Source of the DNA: UBA10649 sp964597445
Lineage (GTDB): Bacteria; Actinomycetota; Actinomycetes; S36-B12
Length of the DNA: 64,000 nucleotides
Reading direction: 5' to 3'
NCBI GenBank assembly: GCA_964597445.1
Contig: CAZQXO010000001.1
Coordinates: 124,001 to 188,000 of the forward strand
Part shown: positions 53,657 through 63,497 of the stretch, piece after piece
Layout: each line of letters opens with the position of its first letter
Numbering within the stretch: position 1 is the first letter of the stretch
Notes under the pieces: generated by a model
The model's input: the letters and a program-made list of their open reading frames with translations, nothing else
Told to the model about the DNA's origin: nothing
Databases searched by the model: none
Translations under genes and position numbers: made by a program

Positions 53657-55547
53657 CCGCAGGCGCATCTGCGGGATGCAGGGCAGCGTGGACCGCGGCG
53701 GCGAGAGCCGGACCGATACCCGGCACCTGCTGCAACTCCGCCGGCGTCGCATCGCGCATGGCGCGCACCGAGCCGAAGTGCCGCCGCAGGGCTGTGGCGC
53801 GGGCCGCTCCCAGACCGGGCACGGCATCCAGCACACTCGCGGTCGATCGTCGACCGCGGCGCTGGCGGTGATGGCTGATCGCGCGACGATGCGCCTCGTC
53901 ACGCACCCGCTGGAGCAGGTAGAGCGCCTCACTCGTCCTCGGCAGGATGACCGGGTCCTCCTCCCCCGGGACCCACACCTCCTCGAGTCGCTTCGCCAGT
54001 CCGATGACCGCGATGTCGCCGACACCTGCGGCCATCAGCGCATCCTGAGCGGCACGCACCTGAGGAGCGCCCCCGTCGATGACGAGCAGGGAGGGCGGAT
54101 AGGCGAACGAAGTCCGGGGCCTGGGCTCCACCGTGGTGGCATCGCTGACGTCCGCGGACCGCTCCGGCGTGCCGAACCGCCTCTGCACCACTTCCGCCAC
54201 CGAGACGAGATCGTCGGCGTGCGGAGTCCTGATGACGTAGGACCGGTAGTCGGACTTCCGAGGCAGCCCATCCTCGAAGACGACGAGGGAGCCGACCGTG
54301 TCCTGGCCCTGGAGAGTCGAGATGTCGATGCACTCGATGCGCAGCGGTGGCTCGGCGAGTCCCAGGGCGTCCTGGAGCTCCTGGAGCGCCTGGCTCCGCG
54401 CCGTCAGGTCACCGGCGCGCCGCGAGGTGTGGAGGCGAAGGACGTTCTGCGCGTTGTCGACCGCCGTGGCCATGAGGGCGCGCTTGTCCCCGCGCTGCGG
54501 GGTGCGCAGGGCGACCTTGGATCCCCTCAGCTCCGAGAGCCAGGCGGCCACCGTCGCCGCATCATCCACGGGCGCCGACGTCAGAACCTCACGGGCCGGG
54601 CGCACGACGTCCGGATCCGCGTAGATGCGCTGAATGGCACGTTCGACGTACCCACCCGTCGAGAGATCCTCGGCCTTCTCCAGGACGAAGCCTCGTTCAC
54701 CCACGATCCGACCGCCTCTCACGTGGAACACCTGCACGCCCATGTGAAGCTCGTCCTCGTGAGTCCCGATGAGATCGGCATCGGTGGCATCGTCGAAGAC
54801 GACGGCGTTCCGTTCCAGTGCACGTGTGAGCGCCTGCCAGCGGTCACGCAGCCGCGCCGCATCCTCGTAGTTCTGACGTGATGCTGCTTCGCGCATCTGG
54901 GACTCGACCCGGCGCACGAATGGCTCGGTGTTGCCATCGAGGAAGGAGCAGAGGTCATCCACGAACTGGCGATACTGCTCGGCATCGACCCGGCCGACGC
55001 ACGGGGCACTGCACTTGTCGATGTAACCGAGGAGACAGGGACGCCCGACCTGCGCGGCCCGTCGGAAGACACCGTCACGACACGTGCGCACCGGGAACAC
55101 CCGCACCAGTTGATCCAGGGTCTCGCGGATGGCCCACGCGTGGGCGTACGGGCCGAAGTAGCGGGTTCCCTTGCGCTTCGCCTCACGCACGACAGCGGCA
55201 CGGGGGTACTCCTCCCCGACGGTCACCGCAAGGTAGGGGTAGCTCTTGTCATCGCGGTACTTGACGTTGAACCGTGGGTCGTACTCCTTGATCCAGGTGT
55301 ACTCCAGCGCGAGCGCCTCCACCTCGGTCCGGACCACCACCCAGTCCACCGAGGTGGCCGTCTCGACCATGGAGCGGGTGCGCGGGTGGAGCGAGTCAGC
55401 AGCCGCGAAGTACGAGTTGAGGCGCGACCGCAGGTTCCGGGCCTTGCCTACATAGATGACCCGCCCACGTCCGTCACGGAACCGGTACACGCCCGGATCC
55501 GTGGGCACCTCACCCGGTGACGGCCGATAGGACGCGGAATCGCTCAC
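53649..55547 (-). CDS. uvrC: Excinuclease ABC subunit C
   Basis: This 632-residue nuclease subunit makes the 3' and 5' cuts in nucleotide-excision repair. The GIY-YIG domain is 'DPGVYRFRDGRGRVIYVGKARNLRSRL' region, then a Cys cluster ('TCRDGVF', 'CLLGYIDKCSAPC'), a UVR domain, the RNase-H-like domain ('IECIDISTLQGQDTVGS', 'LLVIDGGAPQ') and helix-hairpin-helix motifs at the C-terminus ('VPGLGAARATAL', 'VPGIGPALAAAV'). It heads uvrC-rapZ-yvcK-whiA. Confidence 0.96.
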   Translation of the reverse strand: MSDSASYRPSPGEVPTDPGVYRFRDGRGRVIYVGKARNLRSRLNSYFAAADSLHPRTRSMVETATSVDWVVVRTEVEALALEYTWIKEYDPRFNVKYRDDKSYPYLAVTVGEEYPRAAVVREAKRKGTRYFGPYAHAWAIRETLDQLVRVFPVRTCRDGVFRRAAQVGRPCLLGYIDKCSAPCVGRVDAEQYRQFVDDLCSFLDGNTEPFVRRVESQMREAASRQNYEDAARLRDRWQALTRALERNAVVFDDATDADLIGTHEDELHMGVQVFHVRGGRIVGERGFVLEKAEDLSTGGYVERAIQRIYADPDVVRPAREVLTSAPVDDAATVAAWLSELRGSKVALRTPQRGDKRALMATAVDNAQNVLRLHTSRRAGDLTARSQALQELQDALGLAEPPLRIECIDISTLQGQDTVGSLVVFEDGLPRKSDYRSYVIRTPHADDLVSVAEVVQRRFGTPERSADVSDATTVEPRPRTSFAYPPSLLVIDGGAPQVRAAQDALMAAGVGDIAVIGLAKRLEEVWVPGEEDPVILPRTSEALYLLQRVRDEAHRRAISHHRQRRGRRSTASVLDAVPGLGAARATALRRHFGSVRAMRDATPAELQQVPGIGPALAAAVHAALHPADAPADA

Positions 55548-55569
55548 CGTGATGCGCCGGGAGCGTGTG

Positions 55570-56007
55570 TCAGCTGAGGATGACCGAGCCGCCCTCGACG
55601 GCGACGCCGGCGGACGTCAGTCCCTGCCGGGACGGCCCCTCGAGAACCGCGCCGTCGCTCGCCGAGAACTTCGACCCGTGGCACGGGCAGATGATCTCGT
55701 TGTTGACCACCTCGGAGACCAGGCACCCCTGATGGGGGCAGATCGCCACGAAGGCCTTGTAGTCGCCTGCCGTGGGCTGTGTGACGACGATCGCCGGCTC
55801 GGCGATGACGATGCCGCCACCCACCGGGATGTCCTCGACACCGGCCAGAGGAGCGCCTGCGGACGTCACGTCCGAGCCGCCTGCAGCCGTGGCCTCGGGG
55901 GCCGACGACGCCTGACCGGCCGGAGCCTCCTCGCTCGAACTGCACGCAGCCACCACGGCGGCACTCGCCACCACGCCACCTGTCACCAGCAAGGTCCGTC
56001 GATCCAT
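55570..56007 (-). CDS. Rieske 2Fe-2S lipoprotein, Tat-type signal
   Basis: This 145-residue exported protein has the signal 'MDRRTLLVTGGVVASAAVVAAC' region, a twin-arginine start followed by a lipobox with Cys22; mature protein has a Ser/Ala/Gly linker and a Rieske domain, 'AICPHQGCLVSEV' and 'IICPCHGSKFSASDG'. The four ligands (Cys-x-His, Cys-x2-His) and the two disulfide Cys are complete. Tat export would let the cluster be inserted before translocation. Electron partner unknown. It lies 22 bp downstream of nothing but uvrC on the same strand (uvrC start at 55547), so it may be its operon leader. Confidence 0.9.
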   Translation of the reverse strand: MDRRTLLVTGGVVASAAVVAACSSSEEAPAGQASSAPEATAAGGSDVTSAGAPLAGVEDIPVGGGIVIAEPAIVVTQPTAGDYKAFVAICPHQGCLVSEVVNNEIICPCHGSKFSASDGAVLEGPSRQGLTSAGVAVEGGSVILS

Positions 56008-56069
56008 GTCAGCACTCTCCCGTCGTCGTCCCGCCAGTCTGCCATGGGGCAGCCCGACTCGCGCGATCG

Positions 56070-58946
56070 TCAGCCGGTGGCGCGCGCGCGTCGGCGCCGC
56101 GGCGGGGTGCTCGTGCCCAGGATGCCGGCCAGGAAACTGCCCGTGTGGCTCGCCTTCACGAGAGCCACCTCCTCCGGTGTCCCCTCCGCCACGACGGTCC
56201 CTCCGCCGGATCCCCCCTCGGGCCCCATATCGATGATCCAGTCTGCCGTCTTGATCACGTCCAGGTTGTGCTCGATCACGATCACCGAGTTGCCCTTGTC
56301 GACCAGGCTCTGCAGGACGCCGAGCAGCTTGCGGATGTCCTCGAAGTGCAGGCCGGTCGTCGGCTCATCCAGCACGTAGACCGTGCGACCGGTCGATCTC
56401 TTCTGGAGTTCCGCGGCGAGCTTGACGCGCTGGGCCTCTCCGCCGCTGAGCGTGGGGGCTGACTGGCCCATCCGGACGTACCCCAGACCCACGTCGACGA
56501 GGGTCGACAGATGGCGTGCGATGGCCGGAACCGCCTGGAAGAACTCCAGGGCCTCCTCGATCGGCATGTCCAGCACCTGCGCGATCGTCCGACCCTTGTA
56601 GTGCACCTCGAGCGTCTCTCGGTTGTACCGGGCTCCGAGACACACCTCGCAGGGCACGTAGACGTCGGGCAGGAAGTTCATCTCGATCTTGATGGTGCCA
56701 TCGCCGGAGCACGCCTCGCACCGCCCGCCCTTGACGTTGAAGGAGAAGCGACCCTGCTGGTATCCCCGTACCTTCGCCTCCGGCGTCTCCGCGAAGAGCT
56801 TGCGAATGTGATCGAAGACGCCCGTGTAGGTCGCCGGATTGCTGCGCGGGGTGCGACCGATCGGACTCTGGTCCACGTGGACGACCTTGTCGACGTGCTC
56901 CAGTCCCGTGACGCGCTTGTGCCGTCCGGGAACCGCACGAGATCCGTTGAGGTCCCGAGCGAGCACGTTGTAGAGGACGTCGTTCACCAGAGTGGACTTG
57001 CCGGAGCCGCTCACGCCGGTGACCGCCACGAGGGTCCCGAGCGGGAACTCCACCGTGACGTCCTTCAGATTGTGCTCCCGGGCACCGTGGACCGTCAGGG
57101 TCCGGCCATCCCGCGGCCGTCGAACAGCCGGGATGTCGATCGAGAGGGCTCCGCTCAGGTAGCGCCCCGTCACGGAGTCTGGCGCCGCGAGAAGCTCACT
57201 GACCGGACCGCTCACCACGACCCGACCGCCATGCTCGCCCGCACCCGGCCCGATGTCGACGACCCAGTCGGCGGCGGCGATCGTCTCCTCGTCGTGCTCG
57301 ACGACGATCAGGGTGTTGCCGAGGTCGCGCAGCCGGATGAGCGTCTCGATGAGCCGGCGATTGTCGCGCTGGTGCAGGCCGATGCTGGGCTCGTCCAGCA
57401 CGTAGAGCACGCCGACGAGTCCCGAGCCGATCTGCGTGGCCAGCCTGATGCGCTGGGCCTCGCCTCCCGCCAGGGTCGCGGCACCTCTGTCCAACGAGAG
57501 GTAGTGGAGGCCGACGTCCACGAGGAAGGCCAGGCGCTCGTTGACCTCCTTCAGGACTCGCGTCGCGATGGCGGCGTCTCGCTTCGAGAGCTTCAGGCCC
57601 GCGAGCAGCGCGGCCGCCTCGCCGATCGGAAGAGCCGCGATGTCGGCGATCGAGTGGCCCGCGATCGTGACGCCGAGAGAGATGGGCTTCAGGCGTGCAC
57701 CCTGGCAGGCCGGGCACGGCACCTCGCGCATGAAGCCCTCGAAGCGCTCACGGCTGGCATCGGAGTCGGCCTCAGCGTGGCGACGCTGGACGAACGGGAT
57801 GACCCCCTCGAAGGCCGTGTAGTACGAGCGCTGGCGGCCGTACCGGTTCCGGTAGCGCACGTGCACCTCGGTGGGATGCCCGTGCAGCAGCGCGTGACGG
57901 GCCGCCTTGGGCAGGTCTCGCCACGGCGTCTCCATGGAGATGTCTAGCTCCTCGCACATCGCCTCGAGCAGGCGCCTGAAGTAGTCCGACACCTGACCTC
58001 GGGACCAGGGGGCGAGGGCTCCGTCCTCCAGCGAGAGGTCCTCGTCGGGCACGATGAGGGTTGGATCCACCTCCCGCCTCGTGCCGAGGCCCGTGCACTC
58101 GGGGCAGGCGCCGAAGGGCGAGTTGAAGGAGAACGAGCGCGGCTCGAGCTCCTCGAACGACAGGCCGTCCTTGGCGCAGGCGAGGTGCTCGCTGAAGACC
58201 TGCTCGCGACCGGGGTCACCCTCGGCCCGATCCACGAACTCCAGGACGACGAGCCCGCCGGAGAGTCCCAGGGCCGTCTCGACCGAGTCCGTGAGCCGAC
58301 GACGGGAGGACGCCTTGACCGCGAGGCGGTCGACGACCACCTCGATCGTGTGCTTCTCCTGCTTCTTGAGGGTCGGCGGCTCCTCGAGGCTGATGACGGT
58401 GCCGTCGACGCGGGCCCGCGCATAGCCCTGAGCCTGCAGCTGCCGGAACAGGTCGACGTACTCGCCCTTGCGCTCGCGGACGACCGGGGCGAGGACCTGG
58501 AAGCGGGTCCCCTCGTCCAGGGCGAGCACCTGATCGACGATCTGCTGCGGTGTCTGGCGGGCGATGACGGATCCACACTCAGGACAGTGGGGCACCCCCA
58601 CCCGGGCGAACAGCAGCCGCAGGTAGTCGTACACCTCGGTGATGGTGCCCACGGTCGACCTGGGGTTGCGCGAGGTGGACTTCTGGTCGATCGACACCGC
58701 AGGCGAGAGCCCCTCGATGAAGTCGACATCAGGCTTGTCCATCTGGCCGAGGAACTGCCGCGCGTACGAGGAGAGGCTCTCCACGTACCGACGCTGGCCC
58801 TCGGCGAAGATCGTGTCGAAGGCAAGGCTCGACTTGCCTGAGCCCGACAGACCGGTGAACACGATCAGGGCGTCACGAGGCAGGTCGACGGAGACATCCT
58901 TGAGGTTGTGCTCGCGCGCGCCACGCACCACGAGTCGCTCGCCCAC
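56070..58946 (-). CDS. uvrA: Excinuclease ABC subunit A
   Basis: This 958-residue damage-recognition ATPase has two ABC modules with Walker A 'GLSGSGKSSLAFDT' and 'GVSGSGKSTLVNDVL', signatures 'LAGGEAQRIRLATQI' and 'LSGGEAQRVKLAAEL', Walker B 'YVLDEPSIGLH' and 'YVLDEPTTGLH', and zinc-finger cysteines ('CPECGSV', 'CEACSGDGTIK' to 'CEVCLG'). GTG 58946 follows GAGGT. TACATT (about 58995 on the minus strand) is a possible -10. No SOS box is seen. Confidence 0.97.
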   Translation of the reverse strand: MGERLVVRGAREHNLKDVSVDLPRDALIVFTGLSGSGKSSLAFDTIFAEGQRRYVESLSSYARQFLGQMDKPDVDFIEGLSPAVSIDQKSTSRNPRSTVGTITEVYDYLRLLFARVGVPHCPECGSVIARQTPQQIVDQVLALDEGTRFQVLAPVVRERKGEYVDLFRQLQAQGYARARVDGTVISLEEPPTLKKQEKHTIEVVVDRLAVKASSRRRLTDSVETALGLSGGLVVLEFVDRAEGDPGREQVFSEHLACAKDGLSFEELEPRSFSFNSPFGACPECTGLGTRREVDPTLIVPDEDLSLEDGALAPWSRGQVSDYFRRLLEAMCEELDISMETPWRDLPKAARHALLHGHPTEVHVRYRNRYGRQRSYYTAFEGVIPFVQRRHAEADSDASRERFEGFMREVPCPACQGARLKPISLGVTIAGHSIADIAALPIGEAAALLAGLKLSKRDAAIATRVLKEVNERLAFLVDVGLHYLSLDRGAATLAGGEAQRIRLATQIGSGLVGVLYVLDEPSIGLHQRDNRRLIETLIRLRDLGNTLIVVEHDEETIAAADWVVDIGPGAGEHGGRVVVSGPVSELLAAPDSVTGRYLSGALSIDIPAVRRPRDGRTLTVHGAREHNLKDVTVEFPLGTLVAVTGVSGSGKSTLVNDVLYNVLARDLNGSRAVPGRHKRVTGLEHVDKVVHVDQSPIGRTPRSNPATYTGVFDHIRKLFAETPEAKVRGYQQGRFSFNVKGGRCEACSGDGTIKIEMNFLPDVYVPCEVCLGARYNRETLEVHYKGRTIAQVLDMPIEEALEFFQAVPAIARHLSTLVDVGLGYVRMGQSAPTLSGGEAQRVKLAAELQKRSTGRTVYVLDEPTTGLHFEDIRKLLGVLQSLVDKGNSVIVIEHNLDVIKTADWIIDMGPEGGSGGGTVVAEGTPEEVALVKASHTGSFLAGILGTSTPPRRRRARATG

Positions 58947-58993
58947 GGGGACCTCTTCCGGATTAGGGTTCCGATGACGGATCGGAGACCCGA

Positions 58994-59644
58994 ATGTATA
59001 CCGGACGCGTGAGTGTCGCCGGACCGGCAGACGTCCATGAACTGCCCGGCCTCATGATCAGCAAGCTGGCCGTCGGCCCCTACGACAACAACGTCTACCT
59101 GCTGCGCTGTCGCGCCTCGGGGGCCCAGATCCTGATCGACGCCGCAGCCGAACCTGGTCGGATCATGGACCTCATTGGGCCCGAGGGCGTCTCCCTGATC
59201 ATCACCACCCACCGGCACCCCGATCACTGGCAGGCCCTGCAGGAGGTCGTGGATCTCACGGGCGCACCGACCGCGGCCCACCGTCTCGATGCCCCGGGCA
59301 TCCCGGTGCCCACGCAGGTGCTGCTCGAGGATGGGGAGCAGATCCGGTTCGGACAGTGCTCCCTCGAGGCGATCCACCTCGTGGGTCACACGCCAGGCTC
59401 GATCGCTCTGCTGTACGACGACCCGGACGGCCCCCCGCACCTCATCACCGGGGACTGCCTCTTCCCCGGCGGAGTCGGAAAGACGTCATCGACGGACGAT
59501 TTCGGCTCCCTCTACGCCGATGTGACGACGAAGCTCTTCGATCGCCTGCCGGATGAGACCTGGGTCTACCCCGGACACGGCTGGGACACCACGATCGGGG
59601 CCGAGCGGCCCCACCTTCAGGAGTGGCGCGAGCGCGGCTGGTGA
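58994..59644 (+). CDS. MBL-fold metallo-hydrolase (glyoxalase II-like)
   Basis: This 216-residue protein has the metallo-beta-lactamase fold with 'THRHPDHWQAL' (H-x-H-x-D-H), 'HLVGHTPGSIALL', 'LITGDCLFPGGVGKT' and 'VYPGHGWDTTIG', a complete binuclear-zinc site. It resembles hydroxyacylglutathione hydrolase; in organisms with mycothiol rather than glutathione the substrate is likely different. ATG 58994 has GGAG 8 bases before it; TAGGGT (58964-58969) is a possible -10. Divergent from uvrA and 7 bp from the convergent TerC gene. Confidence 0.9.
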   Translation: MYTGRVSVAGPADVHELPGLMISKLAVGPYDNNVYLLRCRASGAQILIDAAAEPGRIMDLIGPEGVSLIITTHRHPDHWQALQEVVDLTGAPTAAHRLDAPGIPVPTQVLLEDGEQIRFGQCSLEAIHLVGHTPGSIALLYDDPDGPPHLITGDCLFPGGVGKTSSTDDFGSLYADVTTKLFDRLPDETWVYPGHGWDTTIGAERPHLQEWRERGW

Positions 59645-59651
59645 CGTCCTC

Positions 59652-60653
59652 TCAGCCCTCTTTCGGCTCCTCCGAGTGGGGGTCCGTGAGGCGGCCCGCG
59701 TGCGCCACGGCGCTGGGGTCCTTGCGCACCTTGAGCCACGAGCCCACCGCAACGAGCACGAGGACCAGGCCGATGAAGGCCAGGCTCCAGTTGGTCGGGA
59801 TCTTGGGCACGGTGTCCGGCCAGGTCTCGTGCCCCCAGGTGAGCACAAGCTTGATGCCGATGAAGACCAGGATGACGGCCAAGCCCGTGGAAAGATAGAC
59901 AAGCTTGTCCAGCAGGCCCTTGAGGAGGAAGTAGAGGGCCCTCAGCCCGAGCAGGGCGAAGGCATTCGCTGCGAAGACCAGATACGGCTCCTGAGTCACC
60001 CCGAACGTGGCCGGAATCGAATCGAGGGCGAACAGCACGTCCGTCGAGCCGATCGCGATCATCACCAGCAGGAGGGGCGTGATGGCCTTGCGTCCGTTGA
60101 TCCGGGTGAAGAGCTTCGTGCCGTCGTAGTGATCACTCACCAGGAAACGCTTGCGCACGACGCGTACGACAACGTTCTCCGATGGCTCGGGATCCTCGTT
60201 GCGATGCCGTGCCAGTTGGATTCCGGTCCAGATGAGGATGGCACCGAAGAGCACGAACGTGAAGGAGAACGCCGCGAGGGCGGCCGCGCCCACCGCGATG
60301 AAGATGGCGCGGAGGACCAGGGCCAGGACCACCCCGACCAGCAGAACCCGCTGATGGAGCTCGGCTGGCACGGCGAACTGGGTGAGGATGATGATGAAGA
60401 CGAACAGATTGTCGACACTGAGCGACTTCTCCACCAGATAGGCAGCGAAGAACTGCGTGCCGATGTCGCTCCCCTGCCACACCCACATCGCGATGCCGAA
60501 GGCCACGGCGATCGAGACGTAGAAGATGGACCAGAAGAGAGCCTCCTTGAACATCACCTCGTGGGGCTTGTGGCTGACCGTCACGAAGTCGAGCACGATC
60601 AAGCCGATGATTCCGGCGATGGTGACGGCCCAGAGGGCCAGCGTCACATCCAC
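59652..60653 (-). CDS. TerC family membrane protein
   Basis: This 333-residue polytopic protein of the TerC/Alx family has the signature 'EKSLSVDNLFVFIIILTQFAVP' and 'FALDSIPATFGVTQEPYLVF' with conserved acidic residues in membrane helices. The family exports manganese (Alx, MeeF) or metallates exoenzymes. GTG 60653 follows GAGGGGA by 6 bases. No yybP-ykoY manganese riboswitch was found upstream, only a TACCCT -10-like hexamer. Confidence 0.9.
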   Translation of the reverse strand: MDVTLALWAVTIAGIIGLIVLDFVTVSHKPHEVMFKEALFWSIFYVSIAVAFGIAMWVWQGSDIGTQFFAAYLVEKSLSVDNLFVFIIILTQFAVPAELHQRVLLVGVVLALVLRAIFIAVGAAALAAFSFTFVLFGAILIWTGIQLARHRNEDPEPSENVVVRVVRKRFLVSDHYDGTKLFTRINGRKAITPLLLVMIAIGSTDVLFALDSIPATFGVTQEPYLVFAANAFALLGLRALYFLLKGLLDKLVYLSTGLAVILVFIGIKLVLTWGHETWPDTVPKIPTNWSLAFIGLVLVLVAVGSWLKVRKDPSAVAHAGRLTDPHSEEPKEG

Positions 60654-60750
60654 AGTCGATCCCCTCGTTCTCGGAGTGCCAGCTAAGGCCGACCCCCCGA
60701 GGGTAGTGGTGCAGCGTCCGCGATCCCCGGCGACCCGATCCGGCGCCGCC

Positions 60751-62820
60751 TCAGGCCGTTCCCGCCTCCTGCATGCCGCGAAGTTCCCGCTTGAGGTCCG
60801 AGACCTCATCCCTCAGCCGAGCAGCGAGCTCGAAGTTGAGCTCTGCTGCCGCCTCGTGCATCTGGGCCGTGAGGTCCTCGATCAGGCGGGTGAGCTCGAC
60901 CCCCGGCAGGGATCTCGCCCCCGCTCCGGACCCTCCGGACGCAGTCGCACGCGACTGGGCCAGGAGCTCCTCGGTGTCCGCGTCCTCACGGGCCAGCAGG
61001 TCGGTGATATCGGCGATGCGCTTGCGGAGCGGCTGCGGATCCAGCCCCCTCTCCACGTTGTAGGCCACCTGCTTGGCACGGCGTCGGTTGGTCTCATCGA
61101 TCGCCCGCTGCATCGACGGAGTGACCTTGTCGGCGTACATGTGCACCTGTCCTGACACGTTTCGGGCCGCCCGCCCGATCGTCTGGATCAAGGAGGTCTC
61201 CGATCGCAGGAAGCCCTCCTTGTCGGCGTCCAGGATCGCCACGAGGGACACCTCAGGGAGATCGAGGCCCTCACGCAGCAGGTTGATCCCGACCAGCACG
61301 TCGAACACTCCCAGACGGAGTTCTCGCAGGAGCTCGACCCGGCGCAGGGTGTCGACCTCCGAGTGCAGGTAGCGCACCCGGATCCCGTGCTCGAGGAGGT
61401 AGTCCGTGAGGTCCTCAGCCATGCGCTTGGTGAGCGTGGTGACCAGCGAGCGCTCCCCCCGTTCGGCCCTCACCCGAACTTCAGCCATGAGGTCATCGAT
61501 CTGCCCGGTCGTGGGCTTGATGATGATCTCCGGATCGACCAGTCCGGTCGGGCGGATCACCTGCTCGACGACGTCGCCCTCGACCCGCGTCAACTCGTAG
61601 GGCCCCGGCGTCGCAGACAGGTAGACGGTCTGGCCAATGCGCTCCTGGAACTCCTGCCACCGCAGGGGCCGGTTGTCCATGGCGCTCGGGAGCCGGAATC
61701 CGTGCTCGACGAGGGTGCGCTTGCGGCTCATGTCTCCCTCGTACATCGCGCCGATCTGCGGCACCGTGACATGGGACTCGTCGAGGACGAGAAGGAAGTC
61801 CTCAGGGAAGTAGTCCAGAAGGCAGTTGGGCGCCGAGCCCTCCTCGCGGCCGTCGATGTGACGTGAGTAGTTCTCGATGCCTGCGCAGGTCCCAACCTGC
61901 CGCATCATCTCGATGTCGTACGTCGTCCGCATGCGCAGCCGCTGGGCCTCGAGCAGCTTCCCCTGACCCTCGAGCTCGGCCAGCCGCGCCGCCAGCTCCT
62001 GCTCTATGCCGGCGATGGCACGCTCCATCCGCTCGGGACCGGCAACGTAGTGCGTGGCAGGGAAGACATACATCTCGTCGTCCTCCGTGAGGATCTCCCC
62101 CGTGACCGGATGCAGCGTCATCAAGCGCTCGATCTCGTCGCCGAACATCTCGATGCGCACGGGATGCTCCTCGTACACGGGGAACACCTCGACGGTGTCT
62201 CCCCGCACCCGGAAGGTCCCACGCTGGAAGGCGATGTCGTTGCGCGTGTACTGGATGTCGACCAGGGCTCGCAGCAGCACATCGCGCTCGATCTCCTGAC
62301 CCACGCGCAGTCGCACCATGCGATCCACGTACTCCTGTGGCGTCCCCAGACCGTAGATCGCTGAGACCGTCGCGACGACGAGGACGTCCCGGCGGGTCAG
62401 CAGGCTGTTGGTCGCGGAATGACGCAGGCGCTCGACCTCCTCATTGATCGACGAGTCCTTCTCGATGTAGGTATCGCTCTGCGGGATGTACGCCTCGGGC
62501 TGGTAGTAGTCGTAGTAGGACACGAAGTACTCGACCGCGTTGTCGGGCATCAGCTCTCGGAACTCGGTCGCCAACTGCGCCGCAAGGGTCTTGTTGGGAG
62601 CCATCACGAGCGTGGGCCTCTGGAGTCGCTCGACGATCCACGCCGTCGTCGCGCTCTTGCCCGTCCCCGTGGCACCCAGGAGGACGATGTCCTGCTCCCC
62701 CTGCTGGATTCGGTGCACGATCTCGTCGATGGCCTTGGGCTGGTCACCCGACGGCTCGTAGGGGGCCTTGACGGTGAACGGGGCGACCTTGCGCTGCAGG
62801 TCGGTGACCGGGCGCGTCAT
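60751..62820 (-). CDS. uvrB: Excinuclease ABC subunit B
   Basis: This 689-residue helicase-like subunit has Walker A 'GATGTGKSATTAWI', 'YYDYYQPEAYIPQSDTYIEKD' (beta-hairpin), 'VLDESHVTVPQ', 'QTIGRAARNVSGQVHMYAD' and the C-terminal UVR domain ('LEDLTAQMHEAAAELNFELAARLRDEV' region). ATG 62820 overlaps the coaE stop by 4 bp (ATGA), so coaE-uvrB are coupled. Confidence 0.97.
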   Translation of the reverse strand: MTRPVTDLQRKVAPFTVKAPYEPSGDQPKAIDEIVHRIQQGEQDIVLLGATGTGKSATTAWIVERLQRPTLVMAPNKTLAAQLATEFRELMPDNAVEYFVSYYDYYQPEAYIPQSDTYIEKDSSINEEVERLRHSATNSLLTRRDVLVVATVSAIYGLGTPQEYVDRMVRLRVGQEIERDVLLRALVDIQYTRNDIAFQRGTFRVRGDTVEVFPVYEEHPVRIEMFGDEIERLMTLHPVTGEILTEDDEMYVFPATHYVAGPERMERAIAGIEQELAARLAELEGQGKLLEAQRLRMRTTYDIEMMRQVGTCAGIENYSRHIDGREEGSAPNCLLDYFPEDFLLVLDESHVTVPQIGAMYEGDMSRKRTLVEHGFRLPSAMDNRPLRWQEFQERIGQTVYLSATPGPYELTRVEGDVVEQVIRPTGLVDPEIIIKPTTGQIDDLMAEVRVRAERGERSLVTTLTKRMAEDLTDYLLEHGIRVRYLHSEVDTLRRVELLRELRLGVFDVLVGINLLREGLDLPEVSLVAILDADKEGFLRSETSLIQTIGRAARNVSGQVHMYADKVTPSMQRAIDETNRRRAKQVAYNVERGLDPQPLRKRIADITDLLAREDADTEELLAQSRATASGGSGAGARSLPGVELTRLIEDLTAQMHEAAAELNFELAARLRDEVSDLKRELRGMQEAGTA

Positions 62821-63413
62821 GACGGGTCCTCCCGCAGATGCCGCCACAGGCGGTCGACCTGCTCCTCCGTCTCGTCCCTGGACCCGGAGTTGTCGATCAC
62901 GACGTCCGCCACCGAACGGCGCTCCTCCCGGGACGCCTGCAGGGCGATCCGGCGTCGGACGTCCTGTTCCTCGAGGCCGCGCATGCCCACCGCACGCTCG
63001 ATCTGGACGTCCTCGGGCGCATCGACGACGACCACGACATCGACGAGCGACTGCTGGCCCGTCTCGACGAGCAGCGGCATGTCGTAGACCACGACGGAAT
63101 CGACCGGGGCCGCATCCATACGGCGCCGACTCTCCTCAGCGATGAGGGGATGCATGATCGCATTGAGCCGCTCCGTAGCCCCAGGATCACGGAACGCGAT
63201 GCTCGCCAGGGTGGCCCTGCTCAGAGACCCGTCCGGCTGGAGGATCGATGAGCCGAACTCGTCGACCAAGGCTTCCAGAGCGGGCTCCCCCGGCTCCACC
63301 AGTTCGCGGGCGATCGCATCGGCATCGATGAGCACGGCTCCCCGCGACGCCAGCATGGACGCCACCGTGGACTTGCCCGAGCCGATGCCGCCCGTGAGCC
63401 CGATCCTGCGCAT
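62817..63413 (-). CDS. coaE: Dephospho-CoA kinase
   Basis: This 198-residue last enzyme of CoA synthesis has P-loop 'IGLTGGIGSGKSTVASML', 'LIDADAIARELVEPG', 'HPLIAEESRRRM' and 'YDMPLLVETG'. The C-terminal DUF acetyl-like extension of the mycobacterial enzyme is absent. ATG 63413 sits six bases after TAGGGT. Confidence 0.95.
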   Translation of the reverse strand: MRRIGLTGGIGSGKSTVASMLASRGAVLIDADAIARELVEPGEPALEALVDEFGSSILQPDGSLSRATLASIAFRDPGATERLNAIMHPLIAEESRRRMDAAPVDSVVVYDMPLLVETGQQSLVDVVVVVDAPEDVQIERAVGMRGLEEQDVRRRIALQASREERRSVADVVIDNSGSRDETEEQVDRLWRHLREDPS

Positions 63414-63419
63414 TCCCCC

Positions 63420-63425
63420 ACCCTA
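63420..63425 (-). promoter_or_regulatory. coaE -10 box TAGGGT, leaderless type
   Basis: TAGGGT on the minus strand, six bases, then ATG 63413. It lies directly behind the rpsA hairpin. Confidence 0.6.
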
Positions 63426-63434
63426 GGACGCCGA

Positions 63435-63481
63435 CGGCGGACCCGATCATCACGCGTGAAGCGCAGCGATCGGATCCGCCG
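63435..63481 (-). terminator. Terminator hairpin of rpsA
   Basis: CGGCGGACCCGATC (63435-63448) pairs with GATCGGATCCGCCG (63468-63481) apart from one mismatch, around a 19-base loop. It follows the rpsA stop by 16 bp on the minus strand. No T tract. Confidence 0.6.
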
Positions 63482-63497
63482 TGGTGTCGCGAGGGGT

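Noticed and set aside
58947..58993. SOS (LexA) box at uvrA, and likewise upstream of uvrC and coaE-uvrB
   Set aside because: No TCGAAC-N4-GTTCGA-like site in any of the three upstream regions.
60654..60750. Manganese (yybP-ykoY) riboswitch before TerC
   Set aside because: The conserved loop motifs of that class are not present in the 97 bp between the genes.
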